From positions 1-64,000 of the forward strand of contig NZ_DS483473.1 of NCBI RefSeq assembly GCF_000154285.1: DNA of 64,000 nucleotides, read 5' to 3'. Shown here piece by piece: positions 38,408 through 45,930 of this stretch (position 1 is its first letter; every line of letters starts with the position of its first letter). The position numbers and the translations under genes are program-made. The notes beneath the pieces were generated by a model. It was not told the origin of the DNA and ran no database searches. It worked only from the letters and a program-made list of their open reading frames with translations. The DNA is from Amedibacillus dolichus DSM 3991 (GTDB lineage: Bacteria; Bacillota_I; Bacilli_A; Erysipelotrichales; Erysipelotrichaceae).

Positions 38408-38812
38408 TTATGGTTCTCTTGTCATTAGCTCATTAGCATAATGATTAAGAGCTTCACAAGGTTCATATTTGCATTTATAACCAATACCGTCAATTATAAT
38501 AAATGGATTGTATGCTATAATCTCCACTTGAGAACCATCTGCCAAAGACAGAGTGAAAATAACTGCTTGTCCGGCATATTCTGTATATGAGTTGTCCTTA
38601 TTGTAAATAACTACCTCATTGAGATATGATACTAATTCCTCTGTTTCTACTATCTGAATTGTTGTATCAGGTGGCGATAACCGAACACTTGCCGAAGTAA
38701 TATCTGCTGCCTCTAAATCTTTGAATGGTCTATGAGCAGAAAACAAAAGAAAGCTAATACCTATACCGATTAAACATATCAGTGCAATTAACAAAAACTT
38801 TTTACGCTTCAT
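38408..38812 (-). CDS. Small membrane-anchored or exported protein, unknown
   Basis: A 134-residue protein with an N-terminal basic start (M-K-R-K-K-F) and hydrophobic helix (L-L-I-A-L-I-C-L-I-G-I-G-I-S-F-L-L-F), then an extracellular domain with beta-like segments such as A-V-I-F-T-L-S-L-A-D-G-S-Q-V-E-I. No lipobox cysteine in the right place, so it is probably membrane anchored. I know of no assigned family. Lower GC and codon use unlike the surrounding transfer genes suggest independent cargo. A Cys-rich CPCC gene lies just upstream. Confidence 0.6.
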   Translation of the reverse strand: MKRKKFLLIALICLIGIGISFLLFSAHRPFKDLEAADITSASVRLSPPDTTIQIVETEELVSYLNEVVIYNKDNSYTEYAGQAVIFTLSLADGSQVEIIAYNPFIIIDGIGYKCKYEPCEALNHYANELMTREP

Positions 38813-38833
38813 TTGATTCTCCTTTACACACTA

Positions 38834-39088
38834 CTATGAAATTTCTTTTTCATCATCTCTTGGTAGTCGGACATAACACACCATTTCTTTTTCACAAGCT
38901 CCGAATGTTGAGAAATTTAATTTTGCTTCTTTTAGTGTTATTCCATGATTAGAGTCGCTTGATTCGTTATCAGAAGCAATGAACGGGTCATTCTCCCAAA
39001 AACAAACGGGACAGATATACCCACAATCTTCATTTGCCGGAACATTATAGGTAAAATATCCGCAGCAAGGACATTGGTATTTTTTCAT
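38834..39088 (-). CDS. CPCC-family cysteine-rich protein
   Basis: An 84-residue protein beginning M-K-K-Y-Q-C-P-C-C-G-Y-F-T-Y and containing C-G-Y-I-C-P-V-C-F-W-E-N-D-P, which together define the CPCC family (rubredoxin-like zinc ribbon). Members occur singly in many Firmicutes and are often linked with small hypothetical or toxin-immunity loci; the role is not known. The start at 39,088 follows GGGAGGTTTAT; the upstream open stretch is rejected. It is transcribed with the small membrane protein. Confidence 0.75.
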   Translation of the reverse strand: MKKYQCPCCGYFTYNVPANEDCGYICPVCFWENDPFIASDNESSDSNHGITLKEAKLNFSTFGACEKEMVCYVRLPRDDEKEIS

Positions 39089-39224
39089 ATAAACCTCCCG
39101 TTTAAGCCTTGACCTCAAATTCCTGATTTATTTCTGACTTTATTATACTTCATCGATTATCGAAAAGATAGCATATTTTATGAAACTTGTCGGCTGGGAA
39201 CAGCTTACAGCGCAAGGTGTCCCC

Positions 39225-39395
39225 AGATGGCAAGTCCACAAAAGGGTAGCTGGCGGCAGCCAGCGCAGGGGAAGCGTAGCGTCCCCTGTATGATTTGGAG
39301 CAGACCTTGACTGCGGAAAATCACAGCCCTCCGGCGAGGAGCCTTCGGAGAACGCAATGCACCAACCTTTGGGTGGTGTATAATTGCGCCCTTAG
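39225..39395 (+). other. oriT region of element 2, MobQ-type
   Basis: The plus strand carries ATAATTGCGCCCTTAG at 39,380-39,395, close to the MobQ consensus (ATAAGTGCG/CCCTTA, as in RSF1010 and pIP501), giving an inferred nick between 39,388 and 39,389. Just before it is CACCAACC-TTT-GGGTGGTG (imperfect hairpin). Further stems lie upstream: GCTGGC/GCCAGC at about 39,250, AGGGGA/TCCCCT at about 39,275, and CTCCG/CGGAG near 39,335. The MobQ relaxase gene lies within the same element. Confidence 0.7.
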
Positions 39396-39399
39396 TAAA

Positions 39400-39696
39400 C
39401 TAAGGGGTTTCCGGCTTCTCCCGTTCCAGCAGTTTTTTCAATAGTTCCTGCGTATCCTGTCTGTGAAAAATGAGTTTCAACAACAGCATGACATCATCAT
39501 CTGTCAGGCGTTCCGGCTCTTGCAGAAAACTTTCCAGCATACCGCCACGAGTGCAGAGCCGGTGCGTCCGTTCCTTTCGGGTAAGCTGCTTTAACTGGTG
39601 CTGCAATGCCTTTTCATCATTGATGGCTTTCCGCAGTTTCTTTTCGCTTTTCTCCAGCTCCCGGTTTAGCTTTTCCAGCTTTAAGGTATCAGGCAA
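39400..39696 (-). CDS. DUF3847 small coiled-coil protein
   Basis: A 98-residue protein with a coiled coil (E-K-L-N-R-E-L-E-K-S-E-K-K-L-R-K) and then T-H-R-L-C-T-R-G-G-M-L-E and L-L-L-K-L-I-F-H-R, as in the DUF3847 family. Its members are common between oriT and replication genes of Firmicutes elements, so it may be an accessory mobilization protein that helps the relaxase at oriT (inferred). It overlaps the winged-helix gene by eight bases. Confidence 0.75.
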   Translation of the reverse strand: MPDTLKLEKLNRELEKSEKKLRKAINDEKALQHQLKQLTRKERTHRLCTRGGMLESFLQEPERLTDDDVMLLLKLIFHRQDTQELLKKLLEREKPETP

Positions 39697-40030
39697 GGGC
39701 AGCGTCCTCCTTTCCCGGTATCAGCACATAAATTCTGTTGGGTTCTCCAACGCCCTGACGCACCCGCATGATAAGTCCGGCGGTTTCCAGTTCATTCAGA
39801 GAACGCTTGACCGTCATGGGACTGCGGGACAGGACTGCGGCAATGGCTGTGACAGGGAAGCAGACAAACAGGATTCCGTTCTCGTCTTCCTGCCCTTTGG
39901 ATAGCATAGCGTCCAGCATCCGGCAGTACATGACCTTTGCGGTGCTGCTGACTGGAAATCCTGTCAACGCTCTGGGAAATGGCATACAGGGCGGCAATGG
40001 TGTGTCTATCGTCATAAATTCAAAATTCAT
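39689..40030 (-). CDS. Winged-helix replication-like protein
   Basis: A 113-residue protein with a winged-helix pattern: an N-terminal F-P-R-A-L-T-G-F-P-V-S-S-T-A-K-V-M-Y, then V-T-A-I-A-A-V-L-S-R-S-P-M-T-V-K-R-S-L-N-E-L as the helix-turn-helix, and a wing (G-L-I-M-R-V-R-Q-G-V-G-E-P-N-R-I-Y-V). It resembles the N-terminal part of RepA-type initiators of Tn1549-like elements. Operon with the small CxxC gene and DUF3847. Confidence 0.7.
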   Translation of the reverse strand: MNFEFMTIDTPLPPCMPFPRALTGFPVSSTAKVMYCRMLDAMLSKGQEDENGILFVCFPVTAIAAVLSRSPMTVKRSLNELETAGLIMRVRQGVGEPNRIYVLIPGKEDAALA

Positions 40031-40215
40031 TCGGTGTGTTCCTCCTTTTTCTTTGCTCGTTTGGATAAATAACGGGGGCAGTCAATCACAACCGCCCGGA
40101 AGCTCTGCTTGCACCCATGCTGGCATTTCCGGCATAATTCGTTGTAAGTGACACGCCCCCGGTCATTGAGGTAAAAGGAAAGCTCATGCTTCCTCTTTTT
40201 GCTCATTCTCGGCAT
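40027..40215 (-). CDS. Small basic CxxC protein
   Basis: A 62-residue basic protein (M-P-R-M-S-K-K-R-K-H-E-L-S-F-Y-L-N) with C-R-K-C-Q-H-G-C, a possible zinc site, and a Lys-rich tail. It overlaps the winged-helix gene by four bases (ATGA) and is the first gene of the operon. Function unknown. Confidence 0.6.
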   Translation of the reverse strand: MPRMSKKRKHELSFYLNDRGRVTYNELCRKCQHGCKQSFRAVVIDCPRYLSKRAKKKEEHTE

Positions 40216-40698
40216 ATTGCGCTTCCTCCCGTTTTCGTGTATGGTTTCGGGGCGATTTTCGGCAAAATTACAGCCATAGAGCCGCTTAAAATCTCCCGAA
40301 GTATCAGCGATAGGGTAGACTATCCCCCTATCAGATTGTCGTGTTTCGGTATCATTTCGGTGTCAGTTCGCCAGTTCCCCCCGGTGTCGTTCCTCCCCTG
40401 AATCTCACAGCGGCGTATCGCTCCCTTTGGTACGCTCGTTTCGGTCAGGGTTCCTCCACATCCCTGCCAAAAGTCATGGCACTACATCGCCGGGGAAGCA
40501 TATCCCACACAGGCTGGTCATTCGATTGGAATAATCCATCGATGAACTACCTGTATCATAGAACATTTTTGTACCCTGTGCCGTATGTCCACAAAGTAGG
40601 AATTAGGGGTAAAAAGCGGAAATTTCCACGATTGCGGAAAGTATGATATAATCCAATTAAGCGGCAGCAATCAAACCGCCGGAAAGGAGCGTGCGCCC
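40216..40698. promoter_or_regulatory. Divergent control region of element 2
   Basis: No convincing gene in these 480 bases. On the plus strand a TATAAT (40,647-40,652) precedes the regulator gene at 40,699, with no good -35 box; a perfect palindrome GGAAATTTCC (40,618-40,627) and another GGAAA nearby overlap the promoter and could be an operator for the XRE protein. On the minus strand the region is the leader of the small CxxC/DUF3847 operon. Confidence 0.5.
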
Positions 40699-41505
40699 AT
40701 GAAAGGAGCAACAAGCATACAGGAACGCCTTTGGGAACTCCGCAAGGACAAAGGCTTAAATCTGGAAGAATTATCAAAGCTGACGGGCATTTCCAAATCA
40801 GCTCTTGGAAATTATGAAAAAGAAGATTATAAGGAAATCAATCATGGCAACCTTATCACGCTGGCAGACTTCTATGGGGTTTCCGTTGATTATCTACTGT
40901 GCCGGACAGAGAACCGGGAGCAGATCAACACGCCATTAAGGGAGCTGCATTTGAGTGATGAGATGGTAGCACTTCTGAAAAGCGGTCGGATTAACAACCG
41001 TCTGCTGTGCGAACTTGCCACCCATAAGGACTTTATCAAGTTTCTTGCGGACATTGAGATTTATGTGGATGGGATTGCCACCATGCAGATTCAGAACCTC
41101 AACGCCCTTGTCGATACCGTCCGGCATGAAATCATTGAACGGTATCGCCCCGGCGAAGATGACCCCCATTTGAAAGTGTTGCAAGCCGCCCATATCAGTG
41201 ATGATGAATATTTCAGTCACATGGTACGGGATGACCTCAACCTGATTATCCGGGATATTCGGGAAGCCCATAAAAAGGACAGCGAGAGTGCACCTCAGAC
41301 CACCGTTGCCGATGAACTGAAAGAAAATCTGGAAGCGGTTGAAAATTTCAAGGGCAGCCGTGATGAAAAGCTGGTTGTCCTTTACTGTAAGCAGCTTGGT
41401 ATCAACTATAAAAATCTGTCAGATGAAGAATTTCGCTGGCTGATTCGGATTCTCAAAAAATCAAAGAAAATGGGAACGCCTATCAGCCAGAGGAAAAAAC
41501 GATAA
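40699..41505 (+). CDS. XRE-family transcriptional regulator
   Basis: A 268-residue protein with an N-terminal helix-turn-helix of the Cro/C1 type (residues 10-70: L-N-L-E-E-L-S-K-L-T-G-I-S-K-S-A-L-G-N-Y-E) and a long helical C-terminal domain with E-D-D-P-H-L-K-V-L-Q-A-A-H-I-S-D and E-E-F-R-W-L-I-R-I-L. It is the only gene of element 2 on the plus strand and lies opposite to the small operon starting at 40,215, so it probably controls both directions through the palindrome at 40,618. The ATG follows GGAAAGGAGCGTGCGCCC. A terminator hairpin follows the stop. Confidence 0.85.
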   Translation: MKGATSIQERLWELRKDKGLNLEELSKLTGISKSALGNYEKEDYKEINHGNLITLADFYGVSVDYLLCRTENREQINTPLRELHLSDEMVALLKSGRINNRLLCELATHKDFIKFLADIEIYVDGIATMQIQNLNALVDTVRHEIIERYRPGEDDPHLKVLQAAHISDDEYFSHMVRDDLNLIIRDIREAHKKDSESAPQTTVADELKENLEAVENFKGSRDEKLVVLYCKQLGINYKNLSDEEFRWLIRILKKSKKMGTPISQRKKR

Positions 41506-41507
41506 AG

Positions 41508-41556
41508 AAAAACCGCTGTTGCATGGTTTGTTGGCTTCCATGTAGCAGCGGTTTTT
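41508..41556 (+). terminator. Terminator after the XRE gene
   Basis: Stem AAAACCGCTG/CAGCGGTTTT (10 bp) with a long loop and T-runs on both strands. It ends the plus-strand regulator and may also serve the minus-strand genes. Confidence 0.7.
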
Positions 41557-41599
41557 GCTGGGATTATTCAGTTGAATTTTTAGCACGACAAACTGGAAT

Positions 41600-42100
41600 T
41601 TATTTTGGCAAATCATCTTCCGCTTTAAAATTCACATTACTGTCATCGATCGAGATTGTGATCGTGTAGTTATAGATTATACCATCTTCTGTTTCCAGCC
41701 TAAATGTTACCGCACCACCTCCGAGATACTGAAAGTCAGGTTCGTCAGACATTCTTGCATATGTGCCATACTGTTGAAAGTATCCGTCTGCATCAAAGAA
41801 CGCAACATTGCTTGTTTGCTCCTTATCGTTCCGGAAGAGTACTGCACCAACACGGTCACTAGCATGATCTGGAATTAAAACACAGTCTATGTATTCCCAA
41901 TCTGTTTCTTGCACAAGAGAGAACATCGACACAATATCTTGTTCAGACCAGATTTTTCCTCCATTCAGATTACTGATATCTGTATTCTGAACCGGATTGC
42001 TGGCAGAATCTGATGTTTCTGGCATGGCGTCTTTGCTGCTGCAGGCGGACATTCCTAATACACAAACCGTCATGAAAATAAAAAGCAATGCTCTCTTCAT
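41600..42100 (-). CDS. Lipoprotein, function unknown
   Basis: A 166-residue protein with signal M-K-R-A-L-L-F-I-F-M-T-V-C-V-L-G and lipobox G-M-S-A-C, then a short Ser/Asp-rich linker and a beta-rich domain (V-G-A-V-L-F-R-N-D-K-E, Y-N-Y-T-I-T-I-S-I-D). It will be a surface lipoprotein. No known family is recognised. Its base composition and the neighbour pair suggest cargo of element 2 with the zinc-ribbon membrane protein upstream. Confidence 0.7.
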   Translation of the reverse strand: MKRALLFIFMTVCVLGMSACSSKDAMPETSDSASNPVQNTDISNLNGGKIWSEQDIVSMFSLVQETDWEYIDCVLIPDHASDRVGAVLFRNDKEQTSNVAFFDADGYFQQYGTYARMSDEPDFQYLGGGAVTFRLETEDGIIYNYTITISIDDSNVNFKAEDDLPK

Positions 42101-42147
42101 ATGAACACCTCCTCAAATTCCGATTTCTCAGTTTCAAAAACTGGAAC

Positions 42148-42408
42148 TTATTCTTCGAATTTTTTATGACACTTTGGACATTCTTTAGGGATCGGCCTAT
42201 AACCAACAAGTGAGCAACCGCAATAAGGACATTTCATCATGGTGAGATGATATACAATACCACCAATAACAACCATTGCACCGATCAGCAGGCATAGGTT
42301 TACTCTGTACTCCTTTGCCGTCATTGCTCCTATTACTGCGAGCAATATCCCTATCATCAAAATGATCCAAGAAATGGCAGCCTGCTTTTGTGGGCTATTG
42401 TTTTTCAT
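42148..42408 (-). CDS. Small zinc-ribbon membrane protein
   Basis: An 86-residue protein with two transmembrane helices (I-S-W-I-I-L-M-I-G-I-L-L-A-V-I-G-A and L-I-G-A-M-V-V-I-G-G-I-V-Y) and a C-terminal zinc ribbon C-P-Y-C-G-C and C-P-K-C-H-K-K. The metal-binding part is likely cytoplasmic. It lies upstream of the lipoprotein gene and may be co-transcribed with it. Function unknown. Confidence 0.65.
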   Translation of the reverse strand: MKNNSPQKQAAISWIILMIGILLAVIGAMTAKEYRVNLCLLIGAMVVIGGIVYHLTMMKCPYCGCSLVGYRPIPKECPKCHKKFEE

Positions 42409-42462
42409 ATAATCACACCCCCTCTACAAATCCCGATTTGTCATAATCATTCTACCATACCG

Positions 42463-42840
42463 TTATGAATAAATCATCTCTTGCAAAATAATTTCTTCTG
42501 CCCGGTTGTGAATGTTATTGCAACGCTGCACCCATTCCATTTGATGGGTACGCTTCAATTCCTCGGTCACACCATCGGCAGCCTTCATCTGCTCCATGAT
42601 GGTGTCTAACCGTTCCTGTGCCTGTTCGTTCAGGTCTGCAAGATATGTCCATAACTCCCCGGTCAGTGTCAATGTGTTCAATCTGGCTGGATGGGCTTCT
42701 CTTAAATATTCCCGGTGCATCCGTCCGTACTTTCCGATAGGGCGGTGTTCCTCCGGCAGCTTCAAATCTGGGATATAGTAATCTCCGACAAGGATATAAT
42801 CAATTCCGTTTTCCGTTATTCTTGGTTTCAATTCGCTCAT
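42463..42840 (-). CDS. TnpV-family element protein
   Basis: A 125-residue TnpV relative. It carries V-G-D-Y-Y-I-P-D-L-K-L near residue 18, I-G-K-Y-G-R-M-H-R-E-Y-L near 33, L-A-D-L-N-E-Q-A-Q-E-R-L near 66 and the ending E-I-I-L-Q-E-M-I-Y. It matches the overprinted ICE copy (18,055-18,411) over its length more closely than the element 1 copy does. The gene overlaps the end of the regulator gene 42,800-43,072. Function unknown. Confidence 0.8.
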   Translation of the reverse strand: MSELKPRITENGIDYILVGDYYIPDLKLPEEHRPIGKYGRMHREYLREAHPARLNTLTLTGELWTYLADLNEQAQERLDTIMEQMKAADGVTEELKRTHQMEWVQRCNNIHNRAEEIILQEMIYS

Positions 42841-43072
42841 GTTCCTTACCTCCTGTGGAAGCAGGCTCGTCTGGTACTAACTCAATCACATCGGTAATCT
42901 CACAATTCAGCGTTTCGCAGATACGGGCTAATGTATCCATGCTGATGTGCTTTCCCTCTTTGCTCATGTTGGCAATCATATTCGTTGTCATACCGGCGGC
43001 AAGCCTTAAATCTTCTTTTCTCATATCACGCTCTAACAGTGTATGCCAGAGTGGTTTATAGCTGATGTGCAT
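42800..43072 (-). CDS. XRE-type (YozG/HTH_26-like) small regulator
   Basis: A 90-residue HTH protein: M-H-I-S-Y-K-P-L-W-H-T-L-L-E-R-D-M-R-K-E-D-L then A-G-M-T-T-N-M-I-A-N-M-S-K and the recognition part D-T-L-A-R-I-C-E-T-L-N-C-E-I-T-D-V-I-E. Such small proteins regulate element genes. The start at 43,072 gives the family length; the upstream extension is rejected. The start of tnpV (42,840) lies within this gene in another frame. It is the gene nearest the right end of element 2. Confidence 0.75.
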   Translation of the reverse strand: MHISYKPLWHTLLERDMRKEDLRLAAGMTTNMIANMSKEGKHISMDTLARICETLNCEITDVIELVPDEPASTGGKEHERIETKNNGKRN

Positions 43073-43226
43073 ATTGTTTTCCTGCCTTTCTACCCATACC
43101 ACCGGGGCGGCTGCCCCGGCAGGAACTTTTCTCTTATTATAACACCAATCTTGTGAAATCACAATTTATTCTTGTAGCCTGCCGCTGATACCGTCTGGAT
43201 TGGTTTTTCCTTTCTTTTTGTTCCCT

Positions 43227-43385
43227 TTAATTAGCCATGAACTGCTTCATGCCCTGAGATTTTGCGCCAGGGTTGTCGTTGCCGTAACCTTCCAACAGGT
43301 TGATGACACCCCAGATACCAAGACCAGCGCCCAGAGCGATAACGAGAGTCTGAAGAACGGTAATTGCCTGTTCAAAAAATGCCAT
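43227..43385 (-). CDS. Maff2-family pilin-like protein, 5' part truncated by element 2
   Basis: The minus strand encodes M-A-F-F-E-Q-A-I-T-V-L-Q-T-L-V-I-A-L-G-A and then W-G-V-I-N-L-L-E-G-Y-G-N-D-N-P-G-A-K-S-Q-G-M-K-Q-F-M-A-N, 52 residues. The Maff2 family of ICE proteins is VirB2-like with two hydrophobic helices. The last residues and the TAA come from element 2; the missing second helix is at 32,343-32,420. A truncated protein with one helix could still be made but is unlikely to function in the channel. VirD4 lies upstream, virB6 was originally downstream. Confidence 0.85.
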   Translation of the reverse strand: MAFFEQAITVLQTLVIALGAGLGIWGVINLLEGYGNDNPGAKSQGMKQFMAN

Positions 43386-43446
43386 ATAGTTTGTTAGCCG
43401 GAATCTGATTAAAAAATAGGTTTGTCATGTTTCATAGGCATACAAA

Positions 43447-43492
43447 AGCCGGAACAATCTGCCGCCCGGTTTCCGGGGGCATGATTCCGGCT
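43447..43492 (-). terminator. Strong hairpin between virD4 and maff2
   Basis: Minus-strand AGCCGGAA and TTCCGGCT (8 bp) enclose an inner stem CCCGG-AAA-CCGGG and are followed by TTTTG. The region 43,386-43,603 contains no convincing gene; two short frames with ribosome binding sites are too small to judge. Confidence 0.6.
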
Positions 43493-43603
43493 GTCCTCCT
43501 TTTTCATTATTTTTCTTGCGATTGTCCGCTTTGTACGCCAATGGCCTCAACAGAGGCAGTTGCGGCAAATAGATACGATCACTCCTTTCTCAGCGGAACC
43601 GTA

Positions 43604-45433
43604 TTACACGCCCTCCGTGTCTACTTCATATACATCGCAGACCTCATCAGGCTTGAGTTTTAGTCTGGCAGACAAAAATGCTTCAATATCAAAGGTATTT
43701 CGCTTGTCTGCATCAGCTGTGTATTTGAAATTAGGGTGTCTGGTAATGTCATACTTGTCTGAAAGAAACGGACGCACACCGCGCAACTGCAAGATGCACT
43801 TGCCGCCATCCATAACTGCCAGCTCGTCCTGGCTCATCAGCTCTTTTCCCAATTTCTGATAGTTGAGCGAGTGGGAGGTCTCCCGTCCCCGGCTCTCTCC
43901 GGTGTTGTAAGTGTCTATGGTCTCCTTTCCCAGAACAGCCGCCAGCTCTTTTAGCGTTGTTGGCTCTTTGCCACCCAGGAAGATGGAAGTATCCATATTG
44001 CCGATGATGGTATCGGCATTATCTTTGTAAATTGCCTTGAGCTGACTCTGCGCCTGCAACACCAGACAGGCGGAGATCTCACGGCTTCGGATGGTGGCCA
44101 CCAGCTTTTCCAGACGAGGAATCTGCCCGATATTGGCGGCTTCATCAATGAGACAGCGCACATGGACTGGAAGCCTGCCGCCATACACATCGTCCGCCTT
44201 TTCGCAGAGCAGATTAAACAGCTGGGTGTAGCACATAGAGATTAGGAAGTTAAAGCTATCGTCCGTATCACTCATGATGAGGAACAGGGCAGTTTTCCTG
44301 TCTCCCAGAGTGTCCAGCTCCAGCTCGTCATAAGCTGTGACCTTACGCAACTCCGCAATATCAAATACGGCAAGACGCGCACCGCAAGAAATCAAAATCG
44401 ACTTGGCTGTTTTTCCGGCGGCCAGCTTATATTTCTTATACTGGCGCACCGCAAAGTGGTTTGGCTTCTCGGCTTCTAATGCGTCAAACATCAGGTCTAC
44501 GGGGTTTTTGAACTCCTCGTCATCCTCACGGACTTCCATAGCGTTGATGAACTCAATGAGGGTGGAGAAGTTCTGCTCCTCCACCGGGGCCTCATAATGG
44601 ATATAGCCAATAAGCGCGCAGTACAACAAGGTTTCTGCTTTTACCCAGAAATCGTCTCCGGCCTTGCCTTCGCCTTTGGTATTGGCGATCAGCGTTGTGA
44701 CCAGCTTCAAGATGTCCTTTTCGCTATGGATATAGGCGAAAGGGTTATAGTGCATGGACTTCCTGAAGTTGATGGTATTTAGAACCTTGATTCGGTACGG
44801 CTCATAAATGACCTTGCCGTGCTTATCCTTCATGGGCTTTCCGTCTTTCCCCAGTTTGGGTGCGCCCCTTTGGAGCATCTTTCCGCACTCCACCAAAATG
44901 TTTCCCTTCGGGTCTGTGACCACATAGGAACTGTGCATCTGCATCAGATTCGGTTTGAGCCAGAAGCGGGTCTTACCGGAACCGGAGCCGCCAATCACCA
45001 GCACATTTTTGTTTCTGGCGGTCTTTGGGTCCTTGGGGCGGCTGTTCATTGTCAGGCTCTCCGTTTTCGTCAGAATCACATTGTTCTGAAATACAGGATC
45101 AACGTAAGGTGCAATATCCTCACGGGTTCCCCAGCGGGCCGAACCATATTCCAAACCATGTCGATATTTCTTGGCGTTTTTACTTTTGAGGTACACCGCC
45201 AGACGCAGACCAGCACCGCAACACAGCCCCACCAGCAGATCCAACGGGTGAAGGCTGGGCCAGAAACTTTGCAGCGCCCCAGGCAGAACCGCAACCAGCG
45301 AAAGAAACTTTTCTGAAGCATCCGCCCCTTGTGCCATTCGCCATGCCTCTCCAAAATTGGTAGCAAACAGCCCCAGCAGGATATACGGCATATTCAGCAA
45401 AATGAGCTTTTTGATGTCCAATGTCTTTTTCAT
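43604..45433 (-). CDS. VirD4/TraG-type type IV coupling protein (CD1115 family)
   Basis: A 609-residue coupling protein that brings the relaxase-DNA complex to the channel. Two N-terminal transmembrane helices (I-L-L-N-M-P-Y-I-L-L-G-L-F and L-D-L-L-V-G-L-C-C-G-A-G-L), Walker A G-G-S-G-S-G-K-T near 148, T-D-P-K-G-N-I near 174, Walker B C-L-I-D-E-A-A-N-I-G near 430. Length and order are as in Tn1549-type VirD4. It overlaps the PcfB gene as ATGA. The gene looks intact. Confidence 0.93.
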   Translation of the reverse strand: MKKTLDIKKLILLNMPYILLGLFATNFGEAWRMAQGADASEKFLSLVAVLPGALQSFWPSLHPLDLLVGLCCGAGLRLAVYLKSKNAKKYRHGLEYGSARWGTREDIAPYVDPVFQNNVILTKTESLTMNSRPKDPKTARNKNVLVIGGSGSGKTRFWLKPNLMQMHSSYVVTDPKGNILVECGKMLQRGAPKLGKDGKPMKDKHGKVIYEPYRIKVLNTINFRKSMHYNPFAYIHSEKDILKLVTTLIANTKGEGKAGDDFWVKAETLLYCALIGYIHYEAPVEEQNFSTLIEFINAMEVREDDEEFKNPVDLMFDALEAEKPNHFAVRQYKKYKLAAGKTAKSILISCGARLAVFDIAELRKVTAYDELELDTLGDRKTALFLIMSDTDDSFNFLISMCYTQLFNLLCEKADDVYGGRLPVHVRCLIDEAANIGQIPRLEKLVATIRSREISACLVLQAQSQLKAIYKDNADTIIGNMDTSIFLGGKEPTTLKELAAVLGKETIDTYNTGESRGRETSHSLNYQKLGKELMSQDELAVMDGGKCILQLRGVRPFLSDKYDITRHPNFKYTADADKRNTFDIEAFLSARLKLKPDEVCDVYEVDTEGV

Positions 45434-45930
45434 CGTTCCAGCTCCTTTCGCTTGGTGCGATCCACCACAGCATTTTTAACCATCTCTTTGAACTGGTTAA
45501 GTTTTGCCAGTACGGACGGGCGCTCTGTTTTCGTTGCCTTTTTGACCTTTTTGTTGGTGTACTCTGTAAAAGCTGCTGTCAGAGCATCTGCATCACGGCC
45601 TTTGAAAAAAATCAGGTACTTTGGCGGAGAACTGCTGCGGTCCTTTTTCACCGCATAATCCACACCATATTTCCGGGCAATTTTCTCAAACGCCTTGATA
45701 GAGGGGTCTGTGATCTCAATATTGGATATTCCCTGATTCTGCCCGACAAGCTGCTTCACAGTCTGTTTCCCATGCGGAACAACCGGCGCATCACGGCTTC
45801 TCTGTTTTTCCAGCTTCTTTTCCTTGCGATGTGCCATGTACTTGCTTATGGCAGCCTTAAACATTCTGCCGGTAAACTTTGTTCCACTGACAACCAGCGT
45901 CAAAGTTCTGTTTTCCACTTCTTCCTGCAT
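45430..45930 (-). CDS. PcfB-family (DUF3801) transfer protein
   Basis: A 166-residue protein of the PcfB type, which links the relaxosome with the coupling protein in enterococcal pCF10. It begins M-Q-E-E-V-E-N-R-T-L-T-L-V-V-S-G-T-K-F-T, then a basic stretch (H-R-K-E-K-K-L-E-K-Q), G-V-D-Y-A-V-K-K-D and Y-L-I-F-F-K-G-R-D-A-D-A-L. The start follows AAAGGAGGCGAGAAA. A 13-codon frame with a good ribosome binding site lies upstream (45,977-46,018) and may be a leader. Confidence 0.85.
   Translation of the reverse strand: MQEEVENRTLTLVVSGTKFTGRMFKAAISKYMAHRKEKKLEKQRSRDAPVVPHGKQTVKQLVGQNQGISNIEITDPSIKAFEKIARKYGVDYAVKKDRSSSPPKYLIFFKGRDADALTAAFTEYTNKKVKKATKTERPSVLAKLNQFKEMVKNAVVDRTKRKELER

Larger units (their letters stand above)
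32409..43244. mobile_element. Mobilizable element 2, inserted in maff2 of the ICE
   Basis: The boundaries are a shared 12-base sequence, AGCCATGAGCTG at 32,409-32,420 and AGCCATGAACTG at 43,233-43,244 (one difference), giving a unit of about 10.8 kb. Outside these, maff2 reads through on both sides. Contents are a large serine recombinase, TnpW-like and TnpV-like proteins, VirE primase/helicase, CHC2 zinc finger, MobQ relaxase with oriT, DUF3847, winged-helix replication protein, two XRE-type regulators and small cargo genes. All but the 40,699 regulator run on the minus strand. The Tn4451-type gene set and the use of an ICE gene as target mark it as an integrative mobilizable element. Confidence 0.85.

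Noticed and set aside
377-43244. Elements 1 and 2 as two copies of one element
   Set aside because: Recombinases, relaxases (MobV versus MobQ), replication genes and targets differ; only the TnpV-type gene is shared.
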